A stretch of DNA of 52,900 bases from Tolypothrix campylonemoides VB511288 (GCA_000828075.3 JXCB02000039.1:179338-232237); one strand, 5' to 3'. Positions 16,887 through 26,248 are shown, counted from the stretch's first letter. The notes: generated by a model not told the origin, from the letters alone. Made by a program: numbers and translations.

Positions 16887-17210
16887 ATGATGACTCTAGT
16901 GGAATTCAAGCAATTGATAGAAAAAGGGCGAAATTGTCCTGACTTACTGCCAAAAGCGTTGCAAGCCCTTTGGTACGACAAAAAAGGTGAGTGGAACACT
17001 GCACACGAAATAGTACAAGATGCTAGCGATGCAGATAGTGCTTGGGTTCACGCCTACCTGCATCGTAAAGAGGGCGATTTAAGTAATGCCCGTTACTGGT
17101 ACAGACGTAGTGAACAGCCAGAGTCAAAAGTAGGATTAGATGAGGAATGGGAGCAGATAGCTTCTAGTTTGCTGAGCAAGGTGAACCAAGTATGGATGCA
17201 GATGAACTGA
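16887..17210 (+). CDS. Conserved hypothetical protein, 107 aa
   Basis: Begins MMTLVEFKQLIEKG. The central part ALWYDKKGEWNTAHEIVQ and DADSAWVHAYLHRKEGDLSNA suggests two helical hairpins like TPR or a short helical repeat, with many conserved aromatic residues. I recall similar proteins in other bacteria without known function. Its last 19 bp overlap the start of the pentapeptide gene (ATG 17192), so the two are likely co-translated. Confidence 0.7.
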   Translation: MMTLVEFKQLIEKGRNCPDLLPKALQALWYDKKGEWNTAHEIVQDASDADSAWVHAYLHRKEGDLSNARYWYRRSEQPESKVGLDEEWEQIASSLLSKVNQVWMQMN

Positions 17211-17560
17211 AGCGCCGTTTTGCAGCAGGAGAGAGAAATTTTCCAACAGTGAATCTCTCTAGAGCCAAGTTGATTGGTGTTCACCTAGCTGGAGTCAATT
17301 TATTTGCAGCGGATTTAAGTGGGGCAAACCTAGCTAAAGCTAAACTGTGGGGAGCTAACCTTGGAGGAGCTAACTTAGCTGGAGCCAATTTGACGCGAGC
17401 TAACCTAAGCGGTGTCAACTTGCATGAAGCTAATCTCAGGGGAGCCAAGCTAAATTTTGCCAAGCTTTATGGAGCAAATTTGAGTGGGGCTTGCTACGAT
17501 GACAGCACCCGCTTTTCTAGAGGTTTTGACCCAATCAGTAGAAATATGCGGAAGCTGTGA
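17192..17560 (+). CDS. Pentapeptide-repeat protein
   Basis: 122 aa. From about residue 20 to 105 the chain follows A(N/D)LxX pentapeptides (LSGANLAKAKLWGANLGGAN and on), about 16 units, which fold into a right-handed quadrilateral beta-helix. Cyanobacteria have many such proteins; most have no known role. The start overlaps the preceding gene by 19 bp. The C-terminal DDSTRFSRGFDPISRNM is the common cap of the family. No signal peptide. Confidence 0.9.
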   Translation: MDADELKRRFAAGERNFPTVNLSRAKLIGVHLAGVNLFAADLSGANLAKAKLWGANLGGANLAGANLTRANLSGVNLHEANLRGAKLNFAKLYGANLSGACYDDSTRFSRGFDPISRNMRKL

Positions 17561-17621
17561 CCAAATATATATTCATTGCCTACAGTTTAAGCATAATAGA
17601 GATAAGTTACGGAATAATCTG

Positions 17622-17993
17622 ATGGCTGATGTAAGTGGCACTTGGCTGGGAACTTACTGGCAACAAGGAATTCCTACTCGCTTTGAAGTGACATTGATTC
17701 AAAGTGGCAATAGTTTGACTGGTAGGATTTTGGATGACAGCGATTTGGGAGAAGCCCAGCTTACGGGTGAGGTAGTTGGGCGTCGTATCAGCTTTATCAA
17801 GCGCTACTTCACGACTTCACCTGACCCAGTTACCTACGTTGGCACAATCTCAGAGGATGAAGATTATATGCAAGGACAATGGAGCCTCAAACCTTGGGGC
17901 TCTGGTCCTTGGGAAGCCCGACGTAGTGGGGAAACGCTAATGGCAGATTTACAAACTCGTATAGAAAAAAAGGTTTCTTTAACGGCTACATAG
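17622..17993 (+). CDS. Conserved hypothetical beta-rich protein, 123 aa
   Basis: Start chosen at ATG 17622 (MADVSGTWLGTYWQQG); a longer frame from 17484 overlaps the pentapeptide gene. The pattern GTWLGTYWQ, RFEVTLIQSGNSLTGRILD, YVGTISEDEDYMQGQWSL is that of a small beta-barrel, lipocalin-like fold. No function is known. It follows the pentapeptide gene in the same direction. Confidence 0.65.
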   Translation: MADVSGTWLGTYWQQGIPTRFEVTLIQSGNSLTGRILDDSDLGEAQLTGEVVGRRISFIKRYFTTSPDPVTYVGTISEDEDYMQGQWSLKPWGSGPWEARRSGETLMADLQTRIEKKVSLTAT

Positions 17994-18021
17994 CCGGAAT
18001 ATAATTTGAGGATTATGCAAT

Positions 18022-18819
18022 ATGCAATCTCCCACAGCTCAGGATAGAAAACTAATTCTCAACCAATCTTCTTTCTCAAAAGTAAAGCCAGAATATCAAA
18101 AACTACTTAACGACTTGCGAGAGAAAGTTGAAAATCGCTTTGGTGCTGACCTCTGTGCTTATTATCTCTTGGGTAGTGTTGGACGTGGGGAAGACATACC
18201 GGGAATTTCAGATATGGATACAGTCGTTATTTTACGGCGTAATTATACTGCTGAAGATGAAGTATGGGAAAAAGAAATCAAAGATGAATTTGAACCACAA
18301 TATCCCAAACTTGAGCGCCTTGATTTTGGCTGCATGGAAGAAAAAGAATTTGATGACCCCAAGGCAGAGCGATTGAGATTTATTTTCAAAACTGATGGTT
18401 TGTTGATTTTTGGTCAAGACATTGCAGCCAACTTTTCATCATATCCGCCAGGATTGGAATTGGCTAAACTTTTAAATGGTAACTACCGCAGAACTTTGGA
18501 TAGCATACAGAAAGATATTAAAGAACCAGATGAAGAAGACCGAAGTAATCCTAAATATGTCACGGAATGCGTGCGCTGGATATCAAAAAAAGTATTGCGT
18601 TTGTGCTTGGGTATTGTTATGGTAGATGAGCCATTCTATACTAGGCGTATGCAGGAAATGGCACAAAAATTTTTGGAATATCATCCGCTTTACCAGCCGC
18701 AAGTAGAAAGAGCTTTACATCAATATCTGTATCCAACTAATGATATAAGTGAAGCACTGGATTTTCTTAACGAAATGAGTGCCATTATCTGTAAGCTGGC
18801 GGATGAAAAGTTTGGATAA
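18022..18819 (+). CDS. Nucleotidyltransferase-domain protein
   Basis: 265 aa. LLGSVGRGEDIPGISDMDTV around residues 49-68 is the GS-x(10)-DxD signature of the pol-beta nucleotidyltransferase superfamily, with Asp pair binding metal. The C-terminal helical part (VRWISKKVLRLCLG) is like that of aminoglycoside-adenylyltransferase or DUF4111-type proteins. The substrate is unknown. It could also be a MNT-type antitoxin, but there is no HEPN partner beside it. It ends 20 bp before the convergent PhzF gene. Confidence 0.75.
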   Translation: MQSPTAQDRKLILNQSSFSKVKPEYQKLLNDLREKVENRFGADLCAYYLLGSVGRGEDIPGISDMDTVVILRRNYTAEDEVWEKEIKDEFEPQYPKLERLDFGCMEEKEFDDPKAERLRFIFKTDGLLIFGQDIAANFSSYPPGLELAKLLNGNYRRTLDSIQKDIKEPDEEDRSNPKYVTECVRWISKKVLRLCLGIVMVDEPFYTRRMQEMAQKFLEYHPLYQPQVERALHQYLYPTNDISEALDFLNEMSAIICKLADEKFG

Positions 18820-18838
18820 AAATTCCTGTTAGCTAAAT

Positions 18839-19633
18839 TTATATTAATTCTCCACGAAGAACGGTGACTGCTTGTCCACTGAGATAGACACGAGAACCCC
18901 CTTCATAACGAATCTTTAACACACCACCCCGGCTAGATGCCTGATATGCTAAAAACTCATCCTTCTGTAGGCGATCGCGCCAGAAGGGAGCAAGACAACA
19001 GTGAGCAGCCCCAGTTACAGGGTCTTCATTAATTCCAACTCCTGGGGCAAAAAAGCGAGAGACAAAATCGTATTCAGAATCTGTGTGTGCTGAACTCGTA
19101 ACAATCACATTGGCAAGAGGTAACGCTTTGAGGATCTCAAAATTCGGCTGCATTTGTCGTAGTAAATCTTCAGACTCCACCTCTACCAAATAACCCAGAG
19201 AATTTTTCATCAGTGTTTGTATGGGGACACCCAAAGCTTCATCAAGTTCTCCAAAAGCGGTTATTTCTTCGGAATGATTCACTGGAAAATCGAGTTCAAT
19301 CCAATTTGCCTGTTTTTTGGCAATTAGCAATCCGCTTTTAGTGTGGAAACGAGCGACTTCATCTGGTAAAAGATGCCCCTCCGACCAAAGGACATGAGCG
19401 CTTGCTAAGGTTGCATGACCACACAGCGGCACTTCTGTTGTAGGCGTGAACCAACGCAGATGAAAACCATCCTCCTGTCTGACCAAAAAGGCAGTTTCAG
19501 ATAAATTCATCTCTTGCGCCACTTTCTGCATCCAATCTTCCGACTGGGGAGCAGGTAAAACGCAGACAGCAGCAGGATTACCTGCGAAAGGTGTGTTGGT
19601 AAATGCGTCTACTTGAGTAAGAGTCTGTCTCAT
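18839..19633 (-). CDS. PhzF-family isomerase/epimerase
   Basis: 264 aa from ATG at 19633 (MRQTLTQVDAFTNTPFAGNP). The N-terminal DAFTxxPFxGNPAAVC, SETAFL (catalytic Glu region), LRWFTPTTEVPLCGHATLA and, in the second half, DPVTGAAHC are hallmarks of the PhzF/YddE fold. PhzF itself isomerises an intermediate of phenazine synthesis; members outside phenazine clusters have unknown substrates. No phenazine gene is present here. It converges with the nucleotidyltransferase gene. Confidence 0.88.
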   Translation of the reverse strand: MRQTLTQVDAFTNTPFAGNPAAVCVLPAPQSEDWMQKVAQEMNLSETAFLVRQEDGFHLRWFTPTTEVPLCGHATLASAHVLWSEGHLLPDEVARFHTKSGLLIAKKQANWIELDFPVNHSEEITAFGELDEALGVPIQTLMKNSLGYLVEVESEDLLRQMQPNFEILKALPLANVIVTSSAHTDSEYDFVSRFFAPGVGINEDPVTGAAHCCLAPFWRDRLQKDEFLAYQASSRGGVLKIRYEGGSRVYLSGQAVTVLRGELI

Positions 19634-20170
19634 ATGTTCAAATCTGTTTTAAATTAACAATAGCGGTAAAACTTAACCGTTTGGTAATAAATACTCTGGT
19701 TGAGGCGACACTTCTAGCCAAAAAGCAATTTAGCTGTCATTGGTTGATAATACTTATTTTTGCAGGGATTATGCTAAGGAATCTACCACAAGCGTGCTAA
19801 CTTTTGAAGTTGTGTTGATATCCCAAATTGTCACTTTCTCTATGTCTGAATCATTTGTTTTTTGTTATTGAATAACATCGCAACCTCCAACTCGTAAAGG
19901 GGACTGGGGATTGAGGATTAGGGATTGGGGTAATGGTTATCAAACGAAAAATTATATCCGGGGAAATATTGCCCCTCCTCAAGTCGGGAGCATTTCCCCA
20001 GTCGGTAGAGAGTAGAGAGCGATTTTCGCAATGATTGAGCTATTTCGATAAAGTGCAAACTTTTTGTAAACTTTTCAGACTTTTTCTGACTAATTTAAGT
20101 AAATTAAAATGAATTTTTTTTAAGAATGAGAGATGAACTACTAGTTAACCAATTAGCGTGAAGAAAAACC
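19634..20170. other. Intergenic region with heptamer repeats
   Basis: 537 bp between divergent PhzF and GNAT genes. It holds a GGGGACTGGGGATTG-type tandem at 19899-19932 and an inverted repeat GGGGAAAT...ATTTCCCC at about 19961-19997. The last 120 bp are AT-rich and probably carry the promoter of the GNAT gene. Confidence 0.5.
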
Positions 20171-20632
20171 ATGAAACAGAGCGATTTGTCCTTGCCAGCT
20201 GGGTGTACCCTTCGCAGTGCAACATCTAAGGATATCTGGTCAATTCGGCGGTTGGTGCTAGGGGCAAAACTAGACCCGACTCAAATCAAATGGCAGCAAT
20301 TCTGGGTAGTAGAATGCGATGGGCGATTGGTAGCTTGCGGGCAGTTACGCAACTTCTCTGGCGCACAAGAACTTGGTAGTTTGGTTGTTTTACCAGCTTG
20401 GAGAGGTCGCGGTTTGGGCATGGTTCTGACACAGCATTTGATTCACCAAGCGACTCAACCACTTTATTTGGAGTGTTTGGGTCAGCGACTGGCGCAGTTT
20501 TATAATCGCTTAGGTTTTGTGCAAATTTCCTTCGAGGACTTACCGCCGTCTATGAAACGCAAGTTTGGATTGTCTCAATTAGGAAAGAGGTTGATAAGGG
20601 TTCCTGTAGTGTTTATGGAGTATCGGGACTGA
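20171..20632 (+). CDS. GNAT-family N-acetyltransferase
   Basis: 153 aa. The acetyl-CoA site ELGSLVVLPAWRGRGLGMVL (about 74-93) matches the V-x-P-x-xRGxGxG loop, and FYNRLGFVQ is the usual C-terminal GNAT strand. The substrate cannot be read. AAGAAAAACC precedes the ATG as a moderate ribosome-binding site. It is monocistronic. Confidence 0.85.
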   Translation: MKQSDLSLPAGCTLRSATSKDIWSIRRLVLGAKLDPTQIKWQQFWVVECDGRLVACGQLRNFSGAQELGSLVVLPAWRGRGLGMVLTQHLIHQATQPLYLECLGQRLAQFYNRLGFVQISFEDLPPSMKRKFGLSQLGKRLIRVPVVFMEYRD

Positions 20633-20839
20633 ATGGATTTCCAACAAATAAATTACCCCCTAACAGTGGGGTTAACATCCCTCTGTCCGCCCAGTGAATA
20701 GGACGGGCGCCAATCCCATCCCACAAGAAAAAATTGGATATTTTTTAATTTGCAAGTCCCTAAGAGGTGTGCAATCGGCATTGAGTCATTCCAAGCATCT
20801 AATATTATACGCCTAAAAAAAATTCTTTTTCACAACCTC

Positions 20840-20871
20840 TTGACTCTCCAGTGTACTGGAGGATTCAAGAT
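20840..20871 (+). promoter_or_regulatory. MerR-type copper promoter/operator before the ATPase
   Basis: TTGACT (20840-20845), a perfect inverted repeat CTCCAGT-GT-ACTGGAG (20846-20861) and CAAGAT (20866-20871). The -35 and -10 are 20 bp apart with the dyad filling the spacer, as in MerR/CueR promoters where the bound regulator untwists an over-long spacer. The same layout precedes the merR gene at 23597. Confidence 0.85.
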
Positions 20872-20916
20872 GAAATAAGTTGCTAGTTAGCGCCAGTTGC
20901 TAATTGGAGTCGTCCT

Positions 20917-23178
20917 ATGGAAAATGCCACACTGAAACTACGCGGCATGAGTTGCGCCTCTTGTGCTAGAAACATTGAAAATACGATTCGTTCTGTTCCT
21001 GGCGTCAATGAATGTAATGTGAATTTTGGGGCAGAACAGGCAATAGTTGAGTACGATCCCAAAAAAACCAATTTAGAAGCAATTCAAGGTGCAGTGGATG
21101 AAGCAGGTTACTCTGCTTACCCACTCGAAGAACAAAACCTGATGGCGGGAGAAGATGATGCTGAAAAAACAGCTCGTTTGCAAGAGTCACGTTTGCTACT
21201 GCGGAAAGTTGTTGTAGGTGGGGTGATTGGTGTTGTGCTAGTGATTGGGTCGTTACCCATGATGACAGGATTGCATTTACCTTTCATTCCAGTATGGTTG
21301 CATAATCCTTGGTTACAACTTGTGCTGGCAACCCCGGTGCTGTTCTGGTGCGGTGCCGATTTCTTCAAAAATGCCTGGAAAGCTTTTAAACGACATACTG
21401 CAACTATGGATACTCTGGTTGCTTTGGGTACAGGGACAGCCTACATCTATTCTCTGTTTGCCACAGTTTTCCCCAGTTTCTTTACGGCACAGGGGTTGAT
21501 GCCGGATGTATATTATGAAGCAGCCGTGGTGATTATTGCCTTGATTCTTTTGGGGCGATCGCTCGAAAATCGCGCCAAAGGGCAAACCTCTGAAGCTATC
21601 CGCAAACTCATAGGGTTACAAGCCAGAACTGCTCGTCTGATTCGCAACGGGCGAGAAGTTGATGTCCCGATTGCAGAAGTCATGATTGGTGATGTTATAC
21701 TGGTTCGCCCTGGTGAGAAGATTCCCGTAGATGGTGAAGTAATTTCGGGAACATCTACCGTTGATGAAGCAATGGTGACAGGAGAAAGTGTAGCTGTCAA
21801 AAAACAACCAGGAGATGAAGTTATTGGAGCTACTATCAACAAAACTGGGAGTTTCAAGTTCCGGGCGACACGAGTCGGAAAAGATACAGTGCTGGCGCAA
21901 ATTGTCCAACTTGTGCAGCAGGCTCAAGGTTCCAAAGCCCCAATTCAACGATTAGCAGACCAAGTGACTGGATGGTTTGTGCCTGTGGTGATTGCGATCG
22001 CTCTCCTCACTTTTATCATCTGGTTCAACTTCATGGGCAATCCGACTTTAGCGCTCATTGCTACAGTTGGAGTACTGATTATCGCTTGTCCTTGTGCGTT
22101 GGGTTTAGCCACACCAACTTCTATCATGGTAGGAACAGGCAAAGGTGCAGAAAATGGCATTTTAATTAAGGGAGCCGAAAGCCTAGAACTGGCGCACAAG
22201 ATTCAAACAATCGTGTTGGACAAAACCGGAACGATTACTCAAGGTCAACCAACAGTGACGGATTTTGTTACAATTAAAGGCGCTGCTAATGGTAACGAAA
22301 TCAAGCTGCTACAACTAGCTGCATCTGTGGAACGCAATTCTGAACATCCACTTGCAGAAGCAGTTGTGAGATACGCCCAATCCCAAGAAGTGGCGTTAGC
22401 AGATGTGAGGGAATTTGAGGCAATTGCAGGTACTGGTGTACAAGGTATAGTTTCTAACCGTCAAGTGCAAATTGGGACACAACACTGGATGGAAGAATTG
22501 GGCATTGATACCCAAGCCCTACAACACGACAAAGAGCGTTTGGAATATTTGGGCAAAACAGCAATTTGGATTGCAGTTGATGGCGAAATTCAAGGATTGA
22601 TGGGCATTTCTGATGCCATTAAACCCACTTCTACCCAAGCGATAAGAGCATTGCAAAAACTTCGTTTAGAAGTCGTGATGCTTACGGGAGACAATCGTCG
22701 TACCGCAGAAAGCATTGCTCGTGAAGTTGGTATCAAACGTGTCCTTGCTGAAGTCCGCCCCGACCAAAAAGCTGCTACAGTGCAGAAACTGCAATCAGAA
22801 GGAAAGATTGTAGCAATGGTTGGTGATGGTATCAATGATGCACCAGCCCTAGCTCAAGCCGATGTGGGAATCGCAATTGGTACTGGTACAGATGTGGCGA
22901 TCGCCGCTAGTGACATCACACTCATCTCTGGGGATTTGCAAGGTATTGTCACCGCCATTCAACTTAGCCGCGCTACGATTCGTAACATCCGCCAAAACCT
23001 ATTGTTCGCCTTTATTTACAACGTTGCTGGCATTCCGATTGCCGCTGGTCTTCTTTTCCCCGTCTTCGGTTGGTTACTTAATCCCATCATTGCAGGTGCA
23101 GCAATGGCATTTAGCTCAGTTTCTGTTGTCACAAATGCACTGCGTTTGCGTAAATTTCAACCTAAAGCAATTGCATGA
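20917..23178 (+). CDS. Copper-translocating P1B-type ATPase
   Basis: 753 aa. An N-terminal heavy-metal-associated domain has GMSCASC (C13, C16). Transmembrane helices flank the metal site CPC (C391-P-C393). The catalytic parts are TGES (phosphatase loop), DKTGT with phosphorylated D435, an HP motif (SEHPLAEA) and GDGINDAP (from 636). The CPC motif and upstream MerR operator mark it as a Cu+ pump, CopA/PacS/CtaA-like; which membrane it serves cannot be told. The small membrane protein gene follows after 8 bp and the regulator after that. Confidence 0.92.
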   Translation: MENATLKLRGMSCASCARNIENTIRSVPGVNECNVNFGAEQAIVEYDPKKTNLEAIQGAVDEAGYSAYPLEEQNLMAGEDDAEKTARLQESRLLLRKVVVGGVIGVVLVIGSLPMMTGLHLPFIPVWLHNPWLQLVLATPVLFWCGADFFKNAWKAFKRHTATMDTLVALGTGTAYIYSLFATVFPSFFTAQGLMPDVYYEAAVVIIALILLGRSLENRAKGQTSEAIRKLIGLQARTARLIRNGREVDVPIAEVMIGDVILVRPGEKIPVDGEVISGTSTVDEAMVTGESVAVKKQPGDEVIGATINKTGSFKFRATRVGKDTVLAQIVQLVQQAQGSKAPIQRLADQVTGWFVPVVIAIALLTFIIWFNFMGNPTLALIATVGVLIIACPCALGLATPTSIMVGTGKGAENGILIKGAESLELAHKIQTIVLDKTGTITQGQPTVTDFVTIKGAANGNEIKLLQLAASVERNSEHPLAEAVVRYAQSQEVALADVREFEAIAGTGVQGIVSNRQVQIGTQHWMEELGIDTQALQHDKERLEYLGKTAIWIAVDGEIQGLMGISDAIKPTSTQAIRALQKLRLEVVMLTGDNRRTAESIAREVGIKRVLAEVRPDQKAATVQKLQSEGKIVAMVGDGINDAPALAQADVGIAIGTGTDVAIAASDITLISGDLQGIVTAIQLSRATIRNIRQNLLFAFIYNVAGIPIAAGLLFPVFGWLLNPIIAGAAMAFSSVSVVTNALRLRKFQPKAIA

Positions 23179-23186
23179 GGTGGCAA

Positions 23187-23516
23187 ATGTTAAGTAAAAA
23201 GGCAATTTTCAGCAGTATAGCTAGCTTGGGGTTCTTCTTCAGTGTCGCTTCTGGGGAAGCAGTAGCACAAACTACCAGTGAAATTCTAAACACCGAAAAA
23301 TCACAGATGAGTGCGTTTCGCCCTATACAGCAACCACTATGGGTCAAAGCTGCAGTTACCAGCGGAGGCTTGGCGTTAATCGGTTTAGAAATATGGTGGT
23401 TTGTCTTGAGTAAACCTAAGTCCCACCAAAAAGCAGAAGCTCATGATGGCATTCAAGTTTATTTTTTAACCACACGAGGCAAGAGAGGACACAGAGAGAG
23501 GAGTAAATTATTATAG
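23187..23516 (+). CDS. Small membrane protein, probably a truncated cupredoxin-anchor
   Basis: 109 aa from ATG 23187, chosen because GAGGTGG lies just before it; an ATG overlapping the ATPase stop at 23175 is the alternative. An N-terminal signal-like stretch (AIFSSIASLGFFFSVASGEA) is followed by a second helix (VTSGGLALIGLEIWWFVL). From memory, full-length relatives next to copper ATPases continue after HDGIQ into a cupredoxin domain. Here the frame turns into VYFLTTRGKRGHRERSKLL, the translation of a common intergenic repeat, so the copper-binding domain appears lost. The relation is inferred. Confidence 0.6.
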   Translation: MLSKKAIFSSIASLGFFFSVASGEAVAQTTSEILNTEKSQMSAFRPIQQPLWVKAAVTSGGLALIGLEIWWFVLSKPKSHQKAEAHDGIQVYFLTTRGKRGHRERSKLL

Positions 23517-23596
23517 GTAATCTTAGACCAGGAAGGGCTACCCCAATCCCTAATCCCTAATCCCCAGTCCCCTTTACAGAATAATGCTATTTTCTC

Positions 23597-23628
23597 TTGA
23601 CTCTCCAGCTAACTGGAGAGTTTAAGAT
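23597..23628 (+). promoter_or_regulatory. MerR-type operator before the regulator gene
   Basis: TTGACT (23597-23602), dyad CTCCAG-CTAA-CTGGAG (23603-23618), TAAGAT (23623-23628), again with 20 bp between boxes. It matches the ATPase operator and implies that the regulator controls itself. Confidence 0.85.
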
Positions 23629-23666
23629 AAAACTGGTAGTTGTATTTAGTCAAGGTGCAGCTAAAT

Positions 23667-24083
23667 ATGTTAGTTCAAGAAGAGATAAAACAGATTGGTG
23701 TAGTTGCAAAAGAAAGCGGCGTACCAATTAAAACTATTCGTTACTATGAGGAGCTAGGTCTACTTAAAGCATCAGGCAGAACTGAAGGTGGATTTAGATT
23801 ATTTCACTCTGATGTTTTTGCGCGTTTGAACTTTATCAAACGCGCCCAAAGTCTTGGGTTGACTTTATCAGAAATTAAGGAATTTTTGAATGTTCACGAT
23901 CAAGGTGATTTACCGTGCGAACATATCAAAGTGAAACTGCAAGATAAGCTTGTAGATATTGATAAACAAATTCGGCAATTACTCATTCTAAAGCAAGAGT
24001 TAGAAGGACTGCTTTCGGGTTGGCAAACAATACCTGAAACTTCTGAGGAAACAATTTGTCCTATTATTGAAAAAATTAAATAA
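23667..24083 (+). CDS. MerR-family metal-responsive regulator (CueR-like)
   Basis: 138 aa from ATG 23667 (MLVQEEIKQIGVVAKESGVP); an upstream start would precede the likely ribosome-binding site. The winged helix-turn-helix IGVVAKESGVPIKTIRYYEE is followed by GLLKASGRTEGGFRLF and a dimerisation helix. Cysteines in DLPCEHIK and ETICPIIE sit where CueR/ZntR proteins bind metal. With the two dyad promoters nearby, it most likely activates the copper ATPase and itself. Zinc or another soft metal cannot be excluded. Confidence 0.87.
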   Translation: MLVQEEIKQIGVVAKESGVPIKTIRYYEELGLLKASGRTEGGFRLFHSDVFARLNFIKRAQSLGLTLSEIKEFLNVHDQGDLPCEHIKVKLQDKLVDIDKQIRQLLILKQELEGLLSGWQTIPETSEETICPIIEKIK

Positions 24084-24412
24084 TTCAGTTTGTCTAATCT
24101 ATCTTAATCAGCATATAACACTCTTAAATGATTCGTGAACAATAAGATTCCCGATTTATTAAAGAAGTCTGGAATCTTAACATACGCGATTTTCACCAAT
24201 CAAATACGATTGCGATAGCCCTCAATCAGATTTTTGCAAGAAGTCTAATTTTTCTAAAATACTCCTTTTCTGCCAACCAAACTCCATCTTTGGACTCAAG
24301 TCACTGCTTTGTAAAAACGCTAACAATATAAGTGAAGCTCTCAGAAGTGAGGAAACGACTTGCAGTAGAGCGCTCATATTCCAGGTAGGTAATAAAGATA
24401 AGAGTAGCAAAA
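24084..24412. other. Intergenic region, no gene seen
   Basis: 329 bp, AT-rich, no repeats of note. It probably holds the promoter of the PNPOx-like gene; no boxes were identified. Confidence 0.4.
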
Positions 24413-24919
24413 ATGACAGATTCACAAAATCGCGATGAACAAATTAAGAAGCTGCGTGAACTGATCAAAGATATTGACATTGGAATGCTCACTACAGTTG
24501 ATGAAGACGGAAGTTTGCACAGCCGTCCGATGTCAACCAACTCAGAGGTGGAATTTGATGGCGACCTTTGGTTCTTTACCTACGCCAGTTCACATAAGGT
24601 GACAGAAGTTGAGCAGCATCAGCAGGTCAACGTCAGTTTCTCTGATCCACATAAGCAAAACTACGTTTCCGTGTCGGGTAAAGCTCAATTGGTACGCGAT
24701 CGCACAAAATTACAACAGTTATGGAAGCCGCAATTGAAAGCTTGGTTTCCTAAAGAACTAGATGAACCCGATATTGCTTTGCTCAAAGTTAGTGTAGAAA
24801 AGGCTGAGTATTGGGACGCACCTTCAGGTTTTGTAGCACATACAATTGGACTGGTGAAGGCGATCGCCACAGGCGAGAAACCTAATGTCGGCGAAAATGA
24901 AAAAGTCACTTTGAAATAA
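24413..24919 (+). CDS. Pyridoxamine-5'-phosphate-oxidase-like / general stress protein 26 family
   Basis: 168 aa. IGMLTTVDEDGSLHSRPMST and LWFFTYASSHKVTEV, then VNVSFSDPHKQNYVSVSGKA, follow the split-barrel flavin-binding fold of the general stress protein 26 group; EYWDAPSG near the C-terminus is also typical. It likely binds FMN or F420-like cofactor; the reaction is unknown. A strong terminator follows at 24945-24977, so the gene ends a transcript. Confidence 0.85.
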   Translation: MTDSQNRDEQIKKLRELIKDIDIGMLTTVDEDGSLHSRPMSTNSEVEFDGDLWFFTYASSHKVTEVEQHQQVNVSFSDPHKQNYVSVSGKAQLVRDRTKLQQLWKPQLKAWFPKELDEPDIALLKVSVEKAEYWDAPSGFVAHTIGLVKAIATGEKPNVGENEKVTLK

Positions 24920-24944
24920 TCAAAAAGTGAAATAATAGCAACAG

Positions 24945-24977
24945 AAAAACTCGGTTTCTTTAAAAAACCGAGTTTTT
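24945..24977 (+). terminator. Rho-independent terminator
   Basis: AAAAACTCGGTTT and AAACCGAGTTTTT form a 13-bp stem with a short CTTTAAA-type loop, ending in a T-run. It lies 26 bp after the stress protein gene and 34 bp before the PrxQ start. Confidence 0.9.
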
Positions 24978-25010
24978 GTTATTAAACTTAAGATATAAAT
25001 TCGACATTTT

Positions 25011-25493
25011 ATGGTAGATAACATACCCCAACCAGGACAAAAAGCTCCTGATTTCTCTGCGACAGATCAAGATGGTCATCAAGTCAGTTTAGGTGATTTC
25101 TCTGGTCATTGGGTTGTTCTGTATTTTTACCCCAAAGATGACACTCCTGGTTGTACGACTGAAGCTAAAGATTTTACCGAGTTATATGAGGACTTCAGCA
25201 AATTGGGAGCCAAAATTTTGGGCGTTAGTACAGATTCAGAAAAATCTCATTGTAAATTTATCAATAAACATAGCTTGTCCATTACATTATTAAGTGACCC
25301 AGAGCACCAAGTTGCTGAAGCTTACGGAGCATGGCAATTGAAAAAGTTTATGGGTAAGGAATATATGGGTGTACAGCGTTCGACTTTCCTTATCGCGCCT
25401 GATCAAACCATCGCTTACGTTTGGGCAAAAGTGCAAGCCAAGGGTCATGCAGCTGCTGTAATATCGCAATTGCAAAAATTGATCAATATCTAA
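25011..25493 (+). CDS. Peroxiredoxin Q / bacterioferritin comigratory protein
   Basis: 160 aa. KDDTPGCTTEAKDF holds the peroxidatic Cys48 in the PrxQ motif. The resolving Cys usual five residues later is replaced (TTEAKD); Cys81 in KSHCKF is the likely partner, as in the PrxQ subgroup with the second Cys in a later helix. It reduces hydrogen peroxide and organic peroxides with thioredoxin. Cyanobacteria carry several PrxQ paralogues. It stands alone after a terminator. Confidence 0.9.
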   Translation: MVDNIPQPGQKAPDFSATDQDGHQVSLGDFSGHWVVLYFYPKDDTPGCTTEAKDFTELYEDFSKLGAKILGVSTDSEKSHCKFINKHSLSITLLSDPEHQVAEAYGAWQLKKFMGKEYMGVQRSTFLIAPDQTIAYVWAKVQAKGHAAAVISQLQKLINI

Positions 25494-25610
25494 AGTATCA
25501 TTCAACCCAATATATAGGGGATTCGCCCACTGCTCAAAGGGCGATCAAAGGACGTGCGAGAATATGTTGACGTATGAGCAAAATAATCAGTAGCTTAAAT
25601 TAAAACAGCC

Positions 25611-26021
25611 ATGCAAACGCCTGCTCAACTGATCGAGTCGTTCCAAAATGCGTGGGAGAACCACGACGCGAACGCGCTGGGAGCATTATTTGTTGAAGAC
25701 GCAGAGTTTATTAACGTTTTTGGTGAACATCTTCACGGTCGCCAGCAAATCATAACAGAGCATGCTATGACGTTTTCAAACACGTTGCGGCAAAGCAGGA
25801 TTGAGTTTCGTCAAGTATCTTCACGTCCATTGAGTGAATCGATGGTTTTGGTTCATGCTGAGTGGACTATGCACAATCAGTTAAATCCATCAGGAGGTGT
25901 TTTCCCACCTCGCAACGGCATAATGACTATTATCGCTATCCATGATCAAACAGATAAATCGCAGATAATCTCGCTTCACAATGCGCTACAATCCAACTCG
26001 GCTGCATTTAGGGCTGAGTAA
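25611..26021 (+). CDS. SgcJ/EcaC-like NTF2-fold protein
   Basis: 136 aa. AQLIESFQNAWENHDANALG, LFVEDAEFINVFGEHLHGRQ and, later, MTIIAIHDQTDKSQIISLHN follow the SnoaL/NTF2 fold, close to proteins labelled SgcJ/EcaC. No catalytic role is established. It is 118 bp after prxQ and may be independently transcribed. Confidence 0.75.
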   Translation: MQTPAQLIESFQNAWENHDANALGALFVEDAEFINVFGEHLHGRQQIITEHAMTFSNTLRQSRIEFRQVSSRPLSESMVLVHAEWTMHNQLNPSGGVFPPRNGIMTIIAIHDQTDKSQIISLHNALQSNSAAFRAE

Positions 26022-26070
26022 AAGGTCGGACTTGATCTTCGCCTGACTTTTAACGCGACAACGATTCTTA

Positions 26071-26208
26071 CTTTTCACTCTTATGTGGAAAACCTCTCTC
26101 CAAACCTCTCTCCTACAAGGAGAGAGGCTTTGATTTTCCCCCTTCCCTAGTAGGGAAGGGGGCTAGGGGGTTAGGTTTTTCGTGGATTTTTCCACATGGC
26201 GTGAAAAG
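26071..26208. repeat. 138-bp nested palindromic element (MITE-like)
   Basis: Outer arms CTTTTCAC (26071-26078) and GTGAAAAG (26201-26208), then ATGTGGAAAA/TTTTTCCACAT, enclose two inner hairpins: CCTCTCTCC/GGAGAGAGG (26105-26127) and CCCCCTTCCCTA/TAGGGAAGGGGG (26138-26162). It is non-coding. The layout fits a mobile hairpin element. The CTCTCC-rich word is also found near 10285. Confidence 0.7.
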
Positions 26209-26248
26209 TCAGGATAACGATTTTGTGTTTTCTGTAATAAAAAATTGT

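Noticed and set aside
20883-22835. Several minus-strand frames opposite the copper ATPase
   Set aside because: They are antisense shadows of a well-supported gene, with no ribosome-binding sites and biased composition.
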